Part shown: positions 1-7,589 of the stretch, piece after piece | Position numbering within the stretch: the first letter of the stretch is position 1 | Layout: every line of letters begins with the position of its first letter | Origin: an uncultured SAR86 cluster bacterium | GTDB lineage: Bacteria > Pseudomonadota > Gammaproteobacteria > Magnimaribacterales > D2472 | Direction of reading: 5' to 3' | DNA length: 64,000 bases | Assembly: GCA_902608115.1 (NCBI GenBank) | Contig: CACLMT010000004.1 | Coordinates: forward strand, 1-64,000 | Position numbers and translations under genes: made by a program | The notes under the pieces: generated by a model | Databases searched by the model: none | Seen by the model: the letters and a program-made list of their open reading frames with translations, nothing else | What the model was told of the DNA's origin: nothing

Positions 1-1
1 A

Positions 2-676
2 CCAAATGCATTAAATCTAAAAAATTTATTTAATGTATTGCCCAATTTAGTGTGGACGAGTAATGGGCCCGTTGAACTTAATGAAATAGATATAACCTTA
101 CTATCTTCAAAAGTAAATAATATTAATTTTAGAATTAAATCTATAGATAAACTTCCAAGATTAACAGATTACATCATTCCAAAAGGCGTTCGAATTGCCG
201 ATACAAGCAGAGTTAGACTGGGAGCATATCTCAGCGAAGGTACAACTGTTATGCATGAAGGATTCGTAAATTTCAATTCTGGTACTCTAGGACCAGCAAT
301 GGTTGAGGGGAGGATTTCAGCAGGTGTTATTGTTGGAAAAAATTCAGATTTAGGGGGTGGGTCAAGTACCATGGGCACTCTTTCAGGCGGTAATAATAGA
401 AAGATATCTATTGGTGAAAATTGTCTTTTAGGTGCTAACTCTGGTCTAGGAATCCCTATAGGGGACAATTGCATTATTGAAGCTGGACTTTATCTTACAG
501 GAGGCTCCAAAGTCGAATTATTTAATAAGAAAAAAGAATCTCAAGGCATTGTTAAAGCATCTGAATTAGCAGGCAAAAATAACTTATTATTTCTTCGCAA
601 CTCTATTTCTGGTGCTATTGAAGCTAGGACTAATCTTAAGTCAGTTAAGTTAAATACTGAGTTACACAAAAACTAA
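2..676 (+). CDS. dapD: Tetrahydrodipicolinate N-succinyltransferase, 5' end cut by window edge
   Basis: DapD transfers succinyl from succinyl-CoA to tetrahydrodipicolinate in the succinylase route to diaminopimelate and lysine (cytosol). The frame is open from base 2, and the first possible start inside the window (TTG at 38) falls in the middle of a conserved segment, so the N-terminus lies outside. About 224 residues remain. They carry the left-handed beta-helix hexapeptide repeats, including RIADTSRVRLGAY and STMGTLSGGN, and a C-terminal stretch ending RNSISGAIE. As I recall the family, this matches the long (about 340-residue) Pseudomonas-type DapD better than the 274-residue E. coli form. 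dapE follows after 3 bases, so the two are co-transcribed and probably coupled. Confidence 0.93.
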   Translation, partial: PNALNLKNLFNVLPNLVWTSNGPVELNEIDITLLSSKVNNINFRIKSIDKLPRLTDYIIPKGVRIADTSRVRLGAYLSEGTTVMHEGFVNFNSGTLGPAMVEGRISAGVIVGKNSDLGGGSSTMGTLSGGNNRKISIGENCLLGANSGLGIPIGDNCIIEAGLYLTGGSKVELFNKKKESQGIVKASELAGKNNLLFLRNSISGAIEARTNLKSVKLNTELHKN

Positions 677-679
677 TCG

Positions 680-1813
680 ATGTCTGCATTAGAAATAGCT
701 CAATCACTTATAAAAATTCAATCAATATCTCCTAATGATGCTGGATGTTTTGAAATAATCAAATCTGAGCTTTCTCCATTAGAATTTAATATAGAAAAAA
801 TTAAGATCCTAAATTCTGAAACCCTGATTGCAAAATTTGGAGATCAGGGAAAAGTATTTTGCTATCTTGGTCATACAGATGTTGTGCCAGCCGGACCCAT
901 AGAAAATTGGTCATCGCATCCATTTAAAGCAAAGATTGTTAATGATCAACTCATTGGGAGAGGTGCTGCTGATATGAAAGGAAGCGTTGCTGCATTCATT
1001 GAAGCTACAAAAAATTTTTTATCATCTAATCCAAATCCAGATTTTCAGATTTGGGTCATACTAACAAGCAATGAAGAAGGGGAACCCGGCGATGGAAAAA
1101 TAGACTCCTTTATGCAAAACCTATCTAAAGAAGGTCAAATCATTGATTATTGTCTGGTTGGAGAAGCAAGCTCCTCAATAAATGTTGGGGATGTGTTAAG
1201 AATTGGACGCAGAGGGTCTCTTAGTGGAAATTTAAAATTTATTGGAAAACAAGGTCATATTGCTTATCCAAATAAAGTGCTAAATCCAATTCTAGAAATT
1301 GGTCCAATAATCTCAGAATTGAAAGAAATGATTTGGGATAATGGAAATGAGCATTTTGATCCAACTTCATTTCAAATTTCTAACATAGATTCAGGTACTG
1401 GAGCCTCAAACGTAGTACCGGGTCACTTGAACATGCAATTTAATTTTAGATTTTCTCCAGAATCCTCATATGAATCTTTAAAAGAAAAATTCATTGATAT
1501 GCTTAAAAATTCTGCTTGTAAGTATGAAATTGAATGGACTCTTAATGCAAAGCCATATTTAACTAAAAAAACTAACTTATTAAATATTATTCAAAAAGCT
1601 CTTCTGGAGGTAAATGGCAAAGAAGCAATCATTGACAATGGTGGCGGCACATCAGATGGAAGGTGGGTTTCGCCTTCTGGCGCTGAAGTCATTGAGCTTG
1701 GGCCTAAAAATGCAACCATTCATCAAGTTGATGAAAAAATATCTTTAGAAGATTTAGAAAAACTTCAAGAAATTTATCAACAAATTCTAGTAAATCTCAA
1801 TCAAAATTTTTAG
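680..1813 (+). CDS. dapE: Succinyl-diaminopimelate desuccinylase
   Basis: A zinc-dependent M20 amidohydrolase that splits N-succinyl-LL-diaminopimelate into succinate and LL-diaminopimelate. It is 377 residues, the normal length. Visible active-site elements are H65-x-D67 in GHTDVVPAGP, D98 in GRGAADMKG, and E132-E133 in NEEGEPGDG, where the first Glu is the family's general base. A C-terminal NGGGTSDGRW segment and the His in ATIHQVDE complete the metal-site pattern. The ATG lies 3 bases after the dapD stop with no separate promoter, so it should be translated from the dapD message. A weak hairpin with a T-run follows, before the convergent transporter gene. Confidence 0.95.
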   Translation: MSALEIAQSLIKIQSISPNDAGCFEIIKSELSPLEFNIEKIKILNSETLIAKFGDQGKVFCYLGHTDVVPAGPIENWSSHPFKAKIVNDQLIGRGAADMKGSVAAFIEATKNFLSSNPNPDFQIWVILTSNEEGEPGDGKIDSFMQNLSKEGQIIDYCLVGEASSSINVGDVLRIGRRGSLSGNLKFIGKQGHIAYPNKVLNPILEIGPIISELKEMIWDNGNEHFDPTSFQISNIDSGTGASNVVPGHLNMQFNFRFSPESSYESLKEKFIDMLKNSACKYEIEWTLNAKPYLTKKTNLLNIIQKALLEVNGKEAIIDNGGGTSDGRWVSPSGAEVIELGPKNATIHQVDEKISLEDLEKLQEIYQQILVNLNQNF

Positions 1814-1867
1814 TTATTTCTTTCTGATTTAATTAGTCTAATCTTTATGAGTTTTTAGTTTATGAAA

Positions 1868-1898
1868 CCTGTCCATATTTTTTTAACAGGATTTTTTT
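1868..1898 (+). terminator. Weak intrinsic terminator after dapDE
   Basis: CCTGT at 1868-1872 can pair with ACAGG at 1886-1890 around a 13-base loop, followed by seven T residues at 1892-1898. It sits 55 bases past the dapE stop and just before the convergent transporter gene. The stem has only 5 bp, so it may act poorly or not at all. Confidence 0.3.
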
Positions 1899-1902
1899 CC
1901 TT

Positions 1903-3378
1903 TTAGTTGGCGCCATGCATTAATTTTTTTAGAAGAGGAGTAATAACTGCTAAGAATATCCCACAGCCTATCGCAATTAGCCCTACATCAGTATAAACAT
2001 CCATAAATGATTGCTTTTGGGCAAGAGTGAAAACATCTCCTGACTTTCCTGATGACTCTGATGCTGTAGCTCTGGCAATTAATCCAGCTACATAATTTCC
2101 AGCTGCAGATGCAAAAAACCACATCCCCATCATAAATCCAACAATTCTTTGTGGTGATAATTTAGTTACTGATGATAGCCCAACAGGAGATAAACATAAT
2201 TCTCCTAAAGTATGTAATAAATAAATTAATACAATCCAGAAGATTCCGGTTTGAAGACCTTCAGAAGATTTCATACCATAGACCAGTGCCAAAAATCCTA
2301 ATCCAACAAAAACAATACCAATTGAAAACTTAATTGGAGTAGAGGGCTCCATATTTCTTTTTGCAAGGGCTATCCATAACATAGCAAATAGAGGCGCAAT
2401 AGTAAAAATAAAGCCTGCATTCAAAGATTGAAACATGGATGCCGGGACTTCCCAACCAAACATGACTCTATCAACTCCTCTGTCAGTGAGGATATTTAAA
2501 GATGAGCCAGCTTGTTCAAAAAGTGCCCAAAAAATTAATGAGAATAAAATTAATATGCCTACAACTATTAATCGATCTCTCTCTTCAGGACCGCATCTAA
2601 ATAATGCATATAATAACCATGCTCCAATAAATACTGTACCAAACCCTCCTAAAAGTTGTCCTACAAGTTGTGAGTTTTGAACAAGAAACCATGTTGCCAA
2701 AACCATAAAAATGCCTGAGATATAAGCCCAATATTCATAACTTATTCCATTCATCTTTTCTAAATATTTGTTAGATGGTGGTTCTGCAAGACCTTCAAGA
2801 TATTTTTGACCCCATAGAAAAATTATTAAGCCAAATAACATTCCAATTCCAGCAGCACCAAATCCATAAGACCACCCGACTTGTTCTCCTAAGTAACCAC
2901 ATAAAAGAGTTGCTGTGAATGCACCTATATTTATACCCATATAAAAAATAGTAAAACCAGAGTCTCGTCTTGGATCACCCTCCTTATACAAGGCTCCAAC
3001 CATGGTAGAAATATTAGGCTTTAAGAATCCAACTCCAGATACAATTAAAGCAAGTGATAAATAAAATATTTGCTCGCTACTTTCGACAGTCATTCCTAAA
3101 TGACCAAAAACCAAGAGTATTGCTCCATAGGTGACTGCTTTTTTTGAACCTAAAATCTGATCAGCTATCATGCCACCAAAAACTGGCATGATATAAACCA
3201 AAGAGGTATATGCTCCATAAATTAAATAACTTGTTGCATCTGTAAATTCCCAATGTTTAGTCAAATAGAGAATTAGAAGAGCCCTCATTCCATAATATGA
3301 GAATCTCTCCCACATTTCTGTTGCAAAGCAAACAAATAAACCTTTAGGATGACCAAGAAAAGTGTTACTAGTATTCAT
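1903..3378 (-). CDS. Proton-dependent oligopeptide transporter (POT/PTR2 family)
   Basis: An inner-membrane major-facilitator protein that couples uptake of di- and tripeptides to proton entry. The N-terminus carries the POT signature ExxERFxYY (E21, E24, R25, F26, Y28-Y29), and the protein is hydrophobic throughout, consistent with about 14 membrane segments in 491 residues, the usual size of DtpA/DtpT relatives. The motif GVGFLKPNIST in the fifth helix region and FYMGINIGA in the next are also family signatures. It is a single-gene unit, convergent with dapDE and divergent from the RDD gene. Peptide uptake would suit a heterotroph feeding on protein-rich organic matter, with pepA nearby for intracellular processing. 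The exact substrate range cannot be read from sequence. Confidence 0.92.
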   Translation of the reverse strand: MNTSNTFLGHPKGLFVCFATEMWERFSYYGMRALLILYLTKHWEFTDATSYLIYGAYTSLVYIMPVFGGMIADQILGSKKAVTYGAILLVFGHLGMTVESSEQIFYLSLALIVSGVGFLKPNISTMVGALYKEGDPRRDSGFTIFYMGINIGAFTATLLCGYLGEQVGWSYGFGAAGIGMLFGLIIFLWGQKYLEGLAEPPSNKYLEKMNGISYEYWAYISGIFMVLATWFLVQNSQLVGQLLGGFGTVFIGAWLLYALFRCGPEERDRLIVVGILILFSLIFWALFEQAGSSLNILTDRGVDRVMFGWEVPASMFQSLNAGFIFTIAPLFAMLWIALAKRNMEPSTPIKFSIGIVFVGLGFLALVYGMKSSEGLQTGIFWIVLIYLLHTLGELCLSPVGLSSVTKLSPQRIVGFMMGMWFFASAAGNYVAGLIARATASESSGKSGDVFTLAQKQSFMDVYTDVGLIAIGCGIFLAVITPLLKKLMHGAN

Positions 3379-3419
3379 GTTATTTGAGTTATGATTTAGG
3401 AGAATACTATATCAAACTA

Positions 3420-3833
3420 ATGGAAAAAACACCTGATGTTGGACCCTTCTTGAGAATCATTGCCTCAATCTATGATTGTTTTTTACTCCTAGGTGTTTGG
3501 TTTGTTATCGGTTCAGTAGCTCTTTGGTTAAATGGAGGAAATATTCTTCACCCTGCCCTTGGTAGCTTACTGGTATTTGTAAGCGCTTGGGCCTTTTTTG
3601 CAATCTTTTGGATAAAATATGGCCAAACTCTAGGCATGCAAGTGTGGAAAATTAAAATTATTAACGATGAACCAGGTCACTCAAATATCACCTTAAAACA
3701 AACTTTTTTAAGATATTTAGTAAATTGTGGAATGCTAGCCTTGTTAGGTATGCCGCTATTTCTAATCTATGTCGACCCAAAAAAACTAGCAGTTAACGAT
3801 ATCTTATCAAAGACAAAATTAATTAAAGTTTAA
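3420..3833 (+). CDS. RDD family membrane protein
   Basis: A small inner-membrane protein of about 137 residues with three to four hydrophobic helices and the family's charged helix-start Asp (IIASIYD), then the typical GQTLGMQVWKIKII block and a closing LLPLF/DPKKLAVNDILSKT-like tail. Some RDD proteins affect Na+/H+ exchange or envelope functions, but most have no assigned role. I chose the ATG at 3420 because MEKTPDVGPFLR is where family proteins normally begin; an in-frame TTG at 3384 would add 12 residues and lies 6 bases from the divergent transporter start. Neither start has a well-spaced Shine-Dalgarno. Its stop codon overlaps that of lptG in a shared TTAA. Confidence 0.85.
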   Translation: MEKTPDVGPFLRIIASIYDCFLLLGVWFVIGSVALWLNGGNILHPALGSLLVFVSAWAFFAIFWIKYGQTLGMQVWKIKIINDEPGHSNITLKQTFLRYLVNCGMLALLGMPLFLIYVDPKKLAVNDILSKTKLIKV

Positions 3834-4861
3834 ATTCTTTTATACAGAATTGCGCCACTACCAAACAATACAATTATTGGTAATAAATAAGCAAACAAGA
3901 TTGGCCACTGGTAAGTAATGAAAGAGGTGATGCTAAGATCTTTGAATAGATCATAGATTAATCCAATAAAAATACCGATAACAATTTGCCTACCAACACC
4001 ACCGGAGCGAACGAATCCAAACATTAGACTTCCTGCTAAAAAGATAATGGCAATAACTGAAAAAGGTAATAAAATTTTTGAATAGATTGCTGACATGATC
4101 AGTTGAGAATCTTTATCATACCCTGTGCTTAGATAATCTCCTTTCAACTGATACAAAGAACTAATAGTTAGCCGATCTAACTTTTGAGAAGAAATATTTG
4201 AAGCAGGATTAAATGAAAGAACAATTTGATCATTATTTTGATTAAGGTTATCAATAATAATATTACCGTCTTGATAGCGTCCTTTAATAAATTGATTGGC
4301 ACTAACAACCCTTCCTTGTTCATCAAACTGTATCACCTGAATATTCTCTAAATTTTTTTCATCTTTAAAATTTGCTCCAATCAATGATAAATCTTCCAGT
4401 TGCCATGTGAGACTATCAGACGATGTAATTAATTCCTCTTGGGCATGTGCCTCGTTTAAGCTTGCAGACTTTGACATATTAATAAATAACAATTCATCCA
4501 TGGCAATTATTGTAAAAGCCAAAATTAAAGGACCCATTCCAGCCATTAATACAATTTTTGCAGGTGAAAATCCTGATGACCTTAAAAAAATTAAATTTCC
4601 TTGTTGGTTAAAAATTGATAAAGAAATTAAAGTTCCAATAAGCACTGAACTTTCTAAATAATCTAAGCCTTTATGTGGTTGCTCCATTAAGACTGCAGAA
4701 AATAAAGAAAAAATATTTCTATAATCAACTAAATTCTCTAATTCCATTACAAAGGTAATCAAAAAATCTAGGAAAATAATAGTGAGCCAAACAAAAATGG
4801 AAATATATAAACTTTTTAAAATTAAGTGCTTGCCATAAGTGGTAAAAATACCCTCTCTCAT
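3830..4861 (-). CDS. lptG: LPS export ABC transporter permease LptG
   Basis: One of the two transmembrane subunits of the LptB2FG extractor that pulls lipopolysaccharide from the inner membrane and feeds it to the Lpt bridge. The 343-residue protein has an N-terminal membrane pair (GKHLILKSLYISIFVWL), a periplasmic beta-jellyroll with many polar and Asn-rich stretches, and C-terminal helices, the LptF/LptG family plan. The NLIFLRSSGFSPAKIV segment is the cytoplasmic coupling helix that contacts LptB. An open frame runs further upstream, but the ATG at 4861 forms an ATGA overlap with the lptF stop and gives the family N-terminus (MREGIFTTYG), so longer starts are rejected. lptF is immediately upstream. 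Confidence 0.92.
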   Translation of the reverse strand: MREGIFTTYGKHLILKSLYISIFVWLTIIFLDFLITFVMELENLVDYRNIFSLFSAVLMEQPHKGLDYLESSVLIGTLISLSIFNQQGNLIFLRSSGFSPAKIVLMAGMGPLILAFTIIAMDELLFINMSKSASLNEAHAQEELITSSDSLTWQLEDLSLIGANFKDEKNLENIQVIQFDEQGRVVSANQFIKGRYQDGNIIIDNLNQNNDQIVLSFNPASNISSQKLDRLTISSLYQLKGDYLSTGYDKDSQLIMSAIYSKILLPFSVIAIIFLAGSLMFGFVRSGGVGRQIVIGIFIGLIYDLFKDLSITSFITYQWPILFAYLLPIIVLFGSGAILYKRI

Positions 4862-5976
4862 GAACTTAACCATATAAGTAATGCAAAAATGATAAAAATA
4901 ATTGCCGAGATTTGCAGCCTCGATGATTGAGCTAAAATTTGAATATTTGCTCTTCCATCTGATAAATACATAAAAGTTCCAAACAAGAGAAAAATAACAT
5001 GTACTGGCCACAATCCTATATAAAGAAAATTAAGGGAATTTGAATAACTCTCTCTAAATACAACCAATAGACTAAGATATATAATATAAATTAAAACACC
5101 TGTAACTAAACTCCCTTCTCTTCCAACCCTAGGTTTTGATTTACCAAAAATAAAGCTTAAAAGCATCAGAGCAAATAACATCAAGGGGATACTTGCATTC
5201 CATTGGGACTCAATAAAACTGGACGATTGTTTGAAATCTAATAATTTTGAAAGACTTAAGCTATTTGAATCAGAATTTATTGAATGCGTTAGATCGTTAA
5301 AAGATGCATTAATATTAGTTGAACTATTAAGATTTGGATAAATCGATCCATTTTGAAAATTTAAAATCATCTCATTGTTGAAATTTAATATCTCAAGATG
5401 TTCTGCCTTTATCAAAGACAATAAAGAATCCTTATTAACAAAAAACGTAACATTATTCATTAAGTTATTATCTTGTGAATCAAAGTAAAGGTAACTGTGC
5501 TTATTATCTAAATTAATCAAGGTTTTAGATTTCAACAATTTCAATCTATCTTCATATGACTGTTCTGCAATTAAATTTTTTGATAATGATTTTGAATAAG
5601 GTCCTACAAAAATACTTAGCAAAGAACACAAAATAAAAATTACCAATAAAAATGGTGTTAGATATTTCATTAGTTTGATCCTTGAAACACCTGCAGAAAA
5701 ATATGCATATATTCCATTTGAGTTATAGAGCTCTGATACCACCATCAGTAAACTCAAGAAAAACGCAAAAGGAATAAGCAATGATAAAAAATCTGGAAGG
5801 CGAAGAGCAATAACAGAAAAAATAATATTTGGGTTTAAACTGCCTGCTGCAGCTTGTTCAAAATACCCTACCAAACGAGAAGAAAAAATTAATCCTGTTA
5901 AAATTAACAAAATCGCAAGAAAGCCTTTAATAACCTGAGTATTTAAATGAATTGCAAGAATATTCTTTTTATACAT
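4858..5976 (-). CDS. lptF: LPS export ABC transporter permease LptF
   Basis: Partner permease of LptG in the lipopolysaccharide extractor of the inner membrane. The protein is 372 residues: N-terminal helices (VIKGFLAILLILTGLIFSSRLVGYF), the conserved coupling-helix region VSELYNSNGIYAYFSAGVSRIKL, a polar periplasmic domain from about residue 130 to 265, and C-terminal helices containing the family GKSKPRVGREG-like turn. It is read divergently from pepA across 66 bases, as in many Gammaproteobacteria, and its stop overlaps the lptG start by 4 bases, which implies coupled synthesis of the two permeases in equal amounts. Assignment to F rather than G rests on gene order (F first, next to pepA). 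Confidence 0.92.
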   Translation of the reverse strand: MYKKNILAIHLNTQVIKGFLAILLILTGLIFSSRLVGYFEQAAAGSLNPNIIFSVIALRLPDFLSLLIPFAFFLSLLMVVSELYNSNGIYAYFSAGVSRIKLMKYLTPFLLVIFILCSLLSIFVGPYSKSLSKNLIAEQSYEDRLKLLKSKTLINLDNKHSYLYFDSQDNNLMNNVTFFVNKDSLLSLIKAEHLEILNFNNEMILNFQNGSIYPNLNSSTNINASFNDLTHSINSDSNSLSLSKLLDFKQSSSFIESQWNASIPLMLFALMLLSFIFGKSKPRVGREGSLVTGVLIYIIYLSLLVVFRESYSNSLNFLYIGLWPVHVIFLLFGTFMYLSDGRANIQILAQSSRLQISAIIFIIFALLIWLSS

Positions 5977-6042
5977 GCCTTTAGCGATCTTGATGCATTA
6001 CAATAAATATCTTATCAGTAATTTTTACTAGGAGATGGATTT

Positions 6043-7557
6043 ATGACTTACAAAGTCTTATCGAGCATAGCAACCAAGAGCGTTAATTCGGCTGAGCTTT
6101 TAAAGATTAGAACAGATTTGTTAATCATTGGTGTTAATAAAAAAACAACATCTGCAATTGAGCTAAAAAGTCTTAAGAACTCGGCAAAATCATTAATTAC
6201 TCAATCTATAAGAGAAATCAATAATGGTTCAAGAAAATCTATTTTTTTACCAACACCAGAAAGATTAAAAGCAAAGAATTTATTGCTTATAAAAGAACCA
6301 AAACCTAAAGCCGCAAGCTTTCTATGGATTAAATATTTTTCTGAAATTATGAATCTAGCTAAATCTTCAAAAGCAAAGGATTTTGCATTTCTTGTAACTT
6401 CAGCAACTCCTAAAACAATTGATCTAAATTGGCTTTCAGAAATTAGTGCAAGAACATTTGAGGCCTCAGCGTATACATTTAACGCAACAAAAAATAAAAC
6501 AGTTGTTCCTGTTTCTGTAAAAAAAGGTTCTTTATTATTTGGTGGGCTTACCTCTGCAAAATTAAAATCTGTTAAAGCATCAGTAATTACTGGTCATGCA
6601 GTTGGCGAAGGTATGAATGCCGCTAAACACTTAGGAGATCTACCAGCAAATCACTGCACACCAAGAATTATTGAACGTAAAACAAAAGCTCTTAAAAAAC
6701 ATTTTCCTGCATTAAAGATCTCAAGTCTAAATGAAAAAGACCTTGCTAAACTAAAGATGGGTTCTTATCTTTCTGTTGCCAAAGGTAGTGATGAACCCCC
6801 GAGAATGATGGTAATTGAATATAAAGGAGGACCTAAACATAAACAACCACTTGCCCTAGTGGGAAAAGGAATTACTTTTGATACTGGAGGAATCTCATTA
6901 AAACCTGGGTCTGCAATGGATGAAATGAAATGGGATATGTGTGGCGCTGCATCTGTATTTGGTGTTATGCAAACTCTTGCAAGATTAAAAGCAAAAGTTA
7001 ACATTGTTGGGCTAATGGTCTGCGCAGAAAATATGCCCTCTGCCAGAGCTACAAAACCTGGAGATGTAGTGACTTCAATGTCAGGTCAAACCATAGAAAT
7101 TTTGAATACGGATGCTGAAGGAAGATTAATACTTTGTGATGCTTTAACCTATGCTAAAAAATTCAAACCTAGTCATGTGATAGATATGGCGACTTTAACT
7201 GGTGCTGTTGTAATAGCACTTGGAAGCCCGGCTTCTGGTGTTATGGCAAATAATCAACCTTTGGCAGATAAAATTCTTGCAGCCGGCGAAGCTTCTGGTG
7301 ATAGAGCCTGGCAACTACCACTTTGGGAAGAGTATGAACATTGCACAAAAACAAATTTTGCAGACCTTGCTAATATAGGAGGAGGAAGAGAAGCTGGAAC
7401 AATTAAGGCAGCATCCTTCCTATCAAATTTCACCAAAGATTATAAATGGGCTCACATTGATATAGCTGCTAGCGCTTGGAATAGTGGAACAAAAAAAGGT
7501 GGTACAGGAAGACCAGTTCCACTATTAGCTGAATTAATTTTAAAAGGAAATCTATAA
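6043..7557 (+). CDS. pepA: Leucyl aminopeptidase (M17, cytosol aminopeptidase)
   Basis: A hexameric two-metal aminopeptidase that removes N-terminal residues from peptides; in some gammaproteobacteria PepA also binds DNA in site-specific recombination and in carAB control. The protein is 504 residues, normal length. The M17 signature NTDAEGRL is at residues 355-362, and the metal-site blocks LVGKGITFDTGGISLKP and MKWDMCGAASVFG lie upstream in the expected order, while the N-terminal domain is poorly conserved as usual. A good Shine-Dalgarno, AGGAGATG, precedes the ATG. It is divergent from lptF. In many relatives holC sits between pepA and valS; here valS follows after 32 bases and holC is absent. 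Confidence 0.95.
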   Translation: MTYKVLSSIATKSVNSAELLKIRTDLLIIGVNKKTTSAIELKSLKNSAKSLITQSIREINNGSRKSIFLPTPERLKAKNLLLIKEPKPKAASFLWIKYFSEIMNLAKSSKAKDFAFLVTSATPKTIDLNWLSEISARTFEASAYTFNATKNKTVVPVSVKKGSLLFGGLTSAKLKSVKASVITGHAVGEGMNAAKHLGDLPANHCTPRIIERKTKALKKHFPALKISSLNEKDLAKLKMGSYLSVAKGSDEPPRMMVIEYKGGPKHKQPLALVGKGITFDTGGISLKPGSAMDEMKWDMCGAASVFGVMQTLARLKAKVNIVGLMVCAENMPSARATKPGDVVTSMSGQTIEILNTDAEGRLILCDALTYAKKFKPSHVIDMATLTGAVVIALGSPASGVMANNQPLADKILAAGEASGDRAWQLPLWEEYEHCTKTNFADLANIGGGREAGTIKAASFLSNFTKDYKWAHIDIAASAWNSGTKKGGTGRPVPLLAELILKGNL

Positions 7558-7589
7558 TCCTTGGATAAATACAATTAACTGGATGTTTG

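Noticed and set aside
169-474. 101-codon minus-strand ORF at the left edge
   Set aside because: It is antisense to the repetitive beta-helix part of dapD, whose hexapeptide repeats keep the opposite frame open.
4862-5011. 50-codon N-terminal extension of lptG
   Set aside because: It lies inside lptF in another frame; the ATGA overlap and family N-terminus support the start at 4861.
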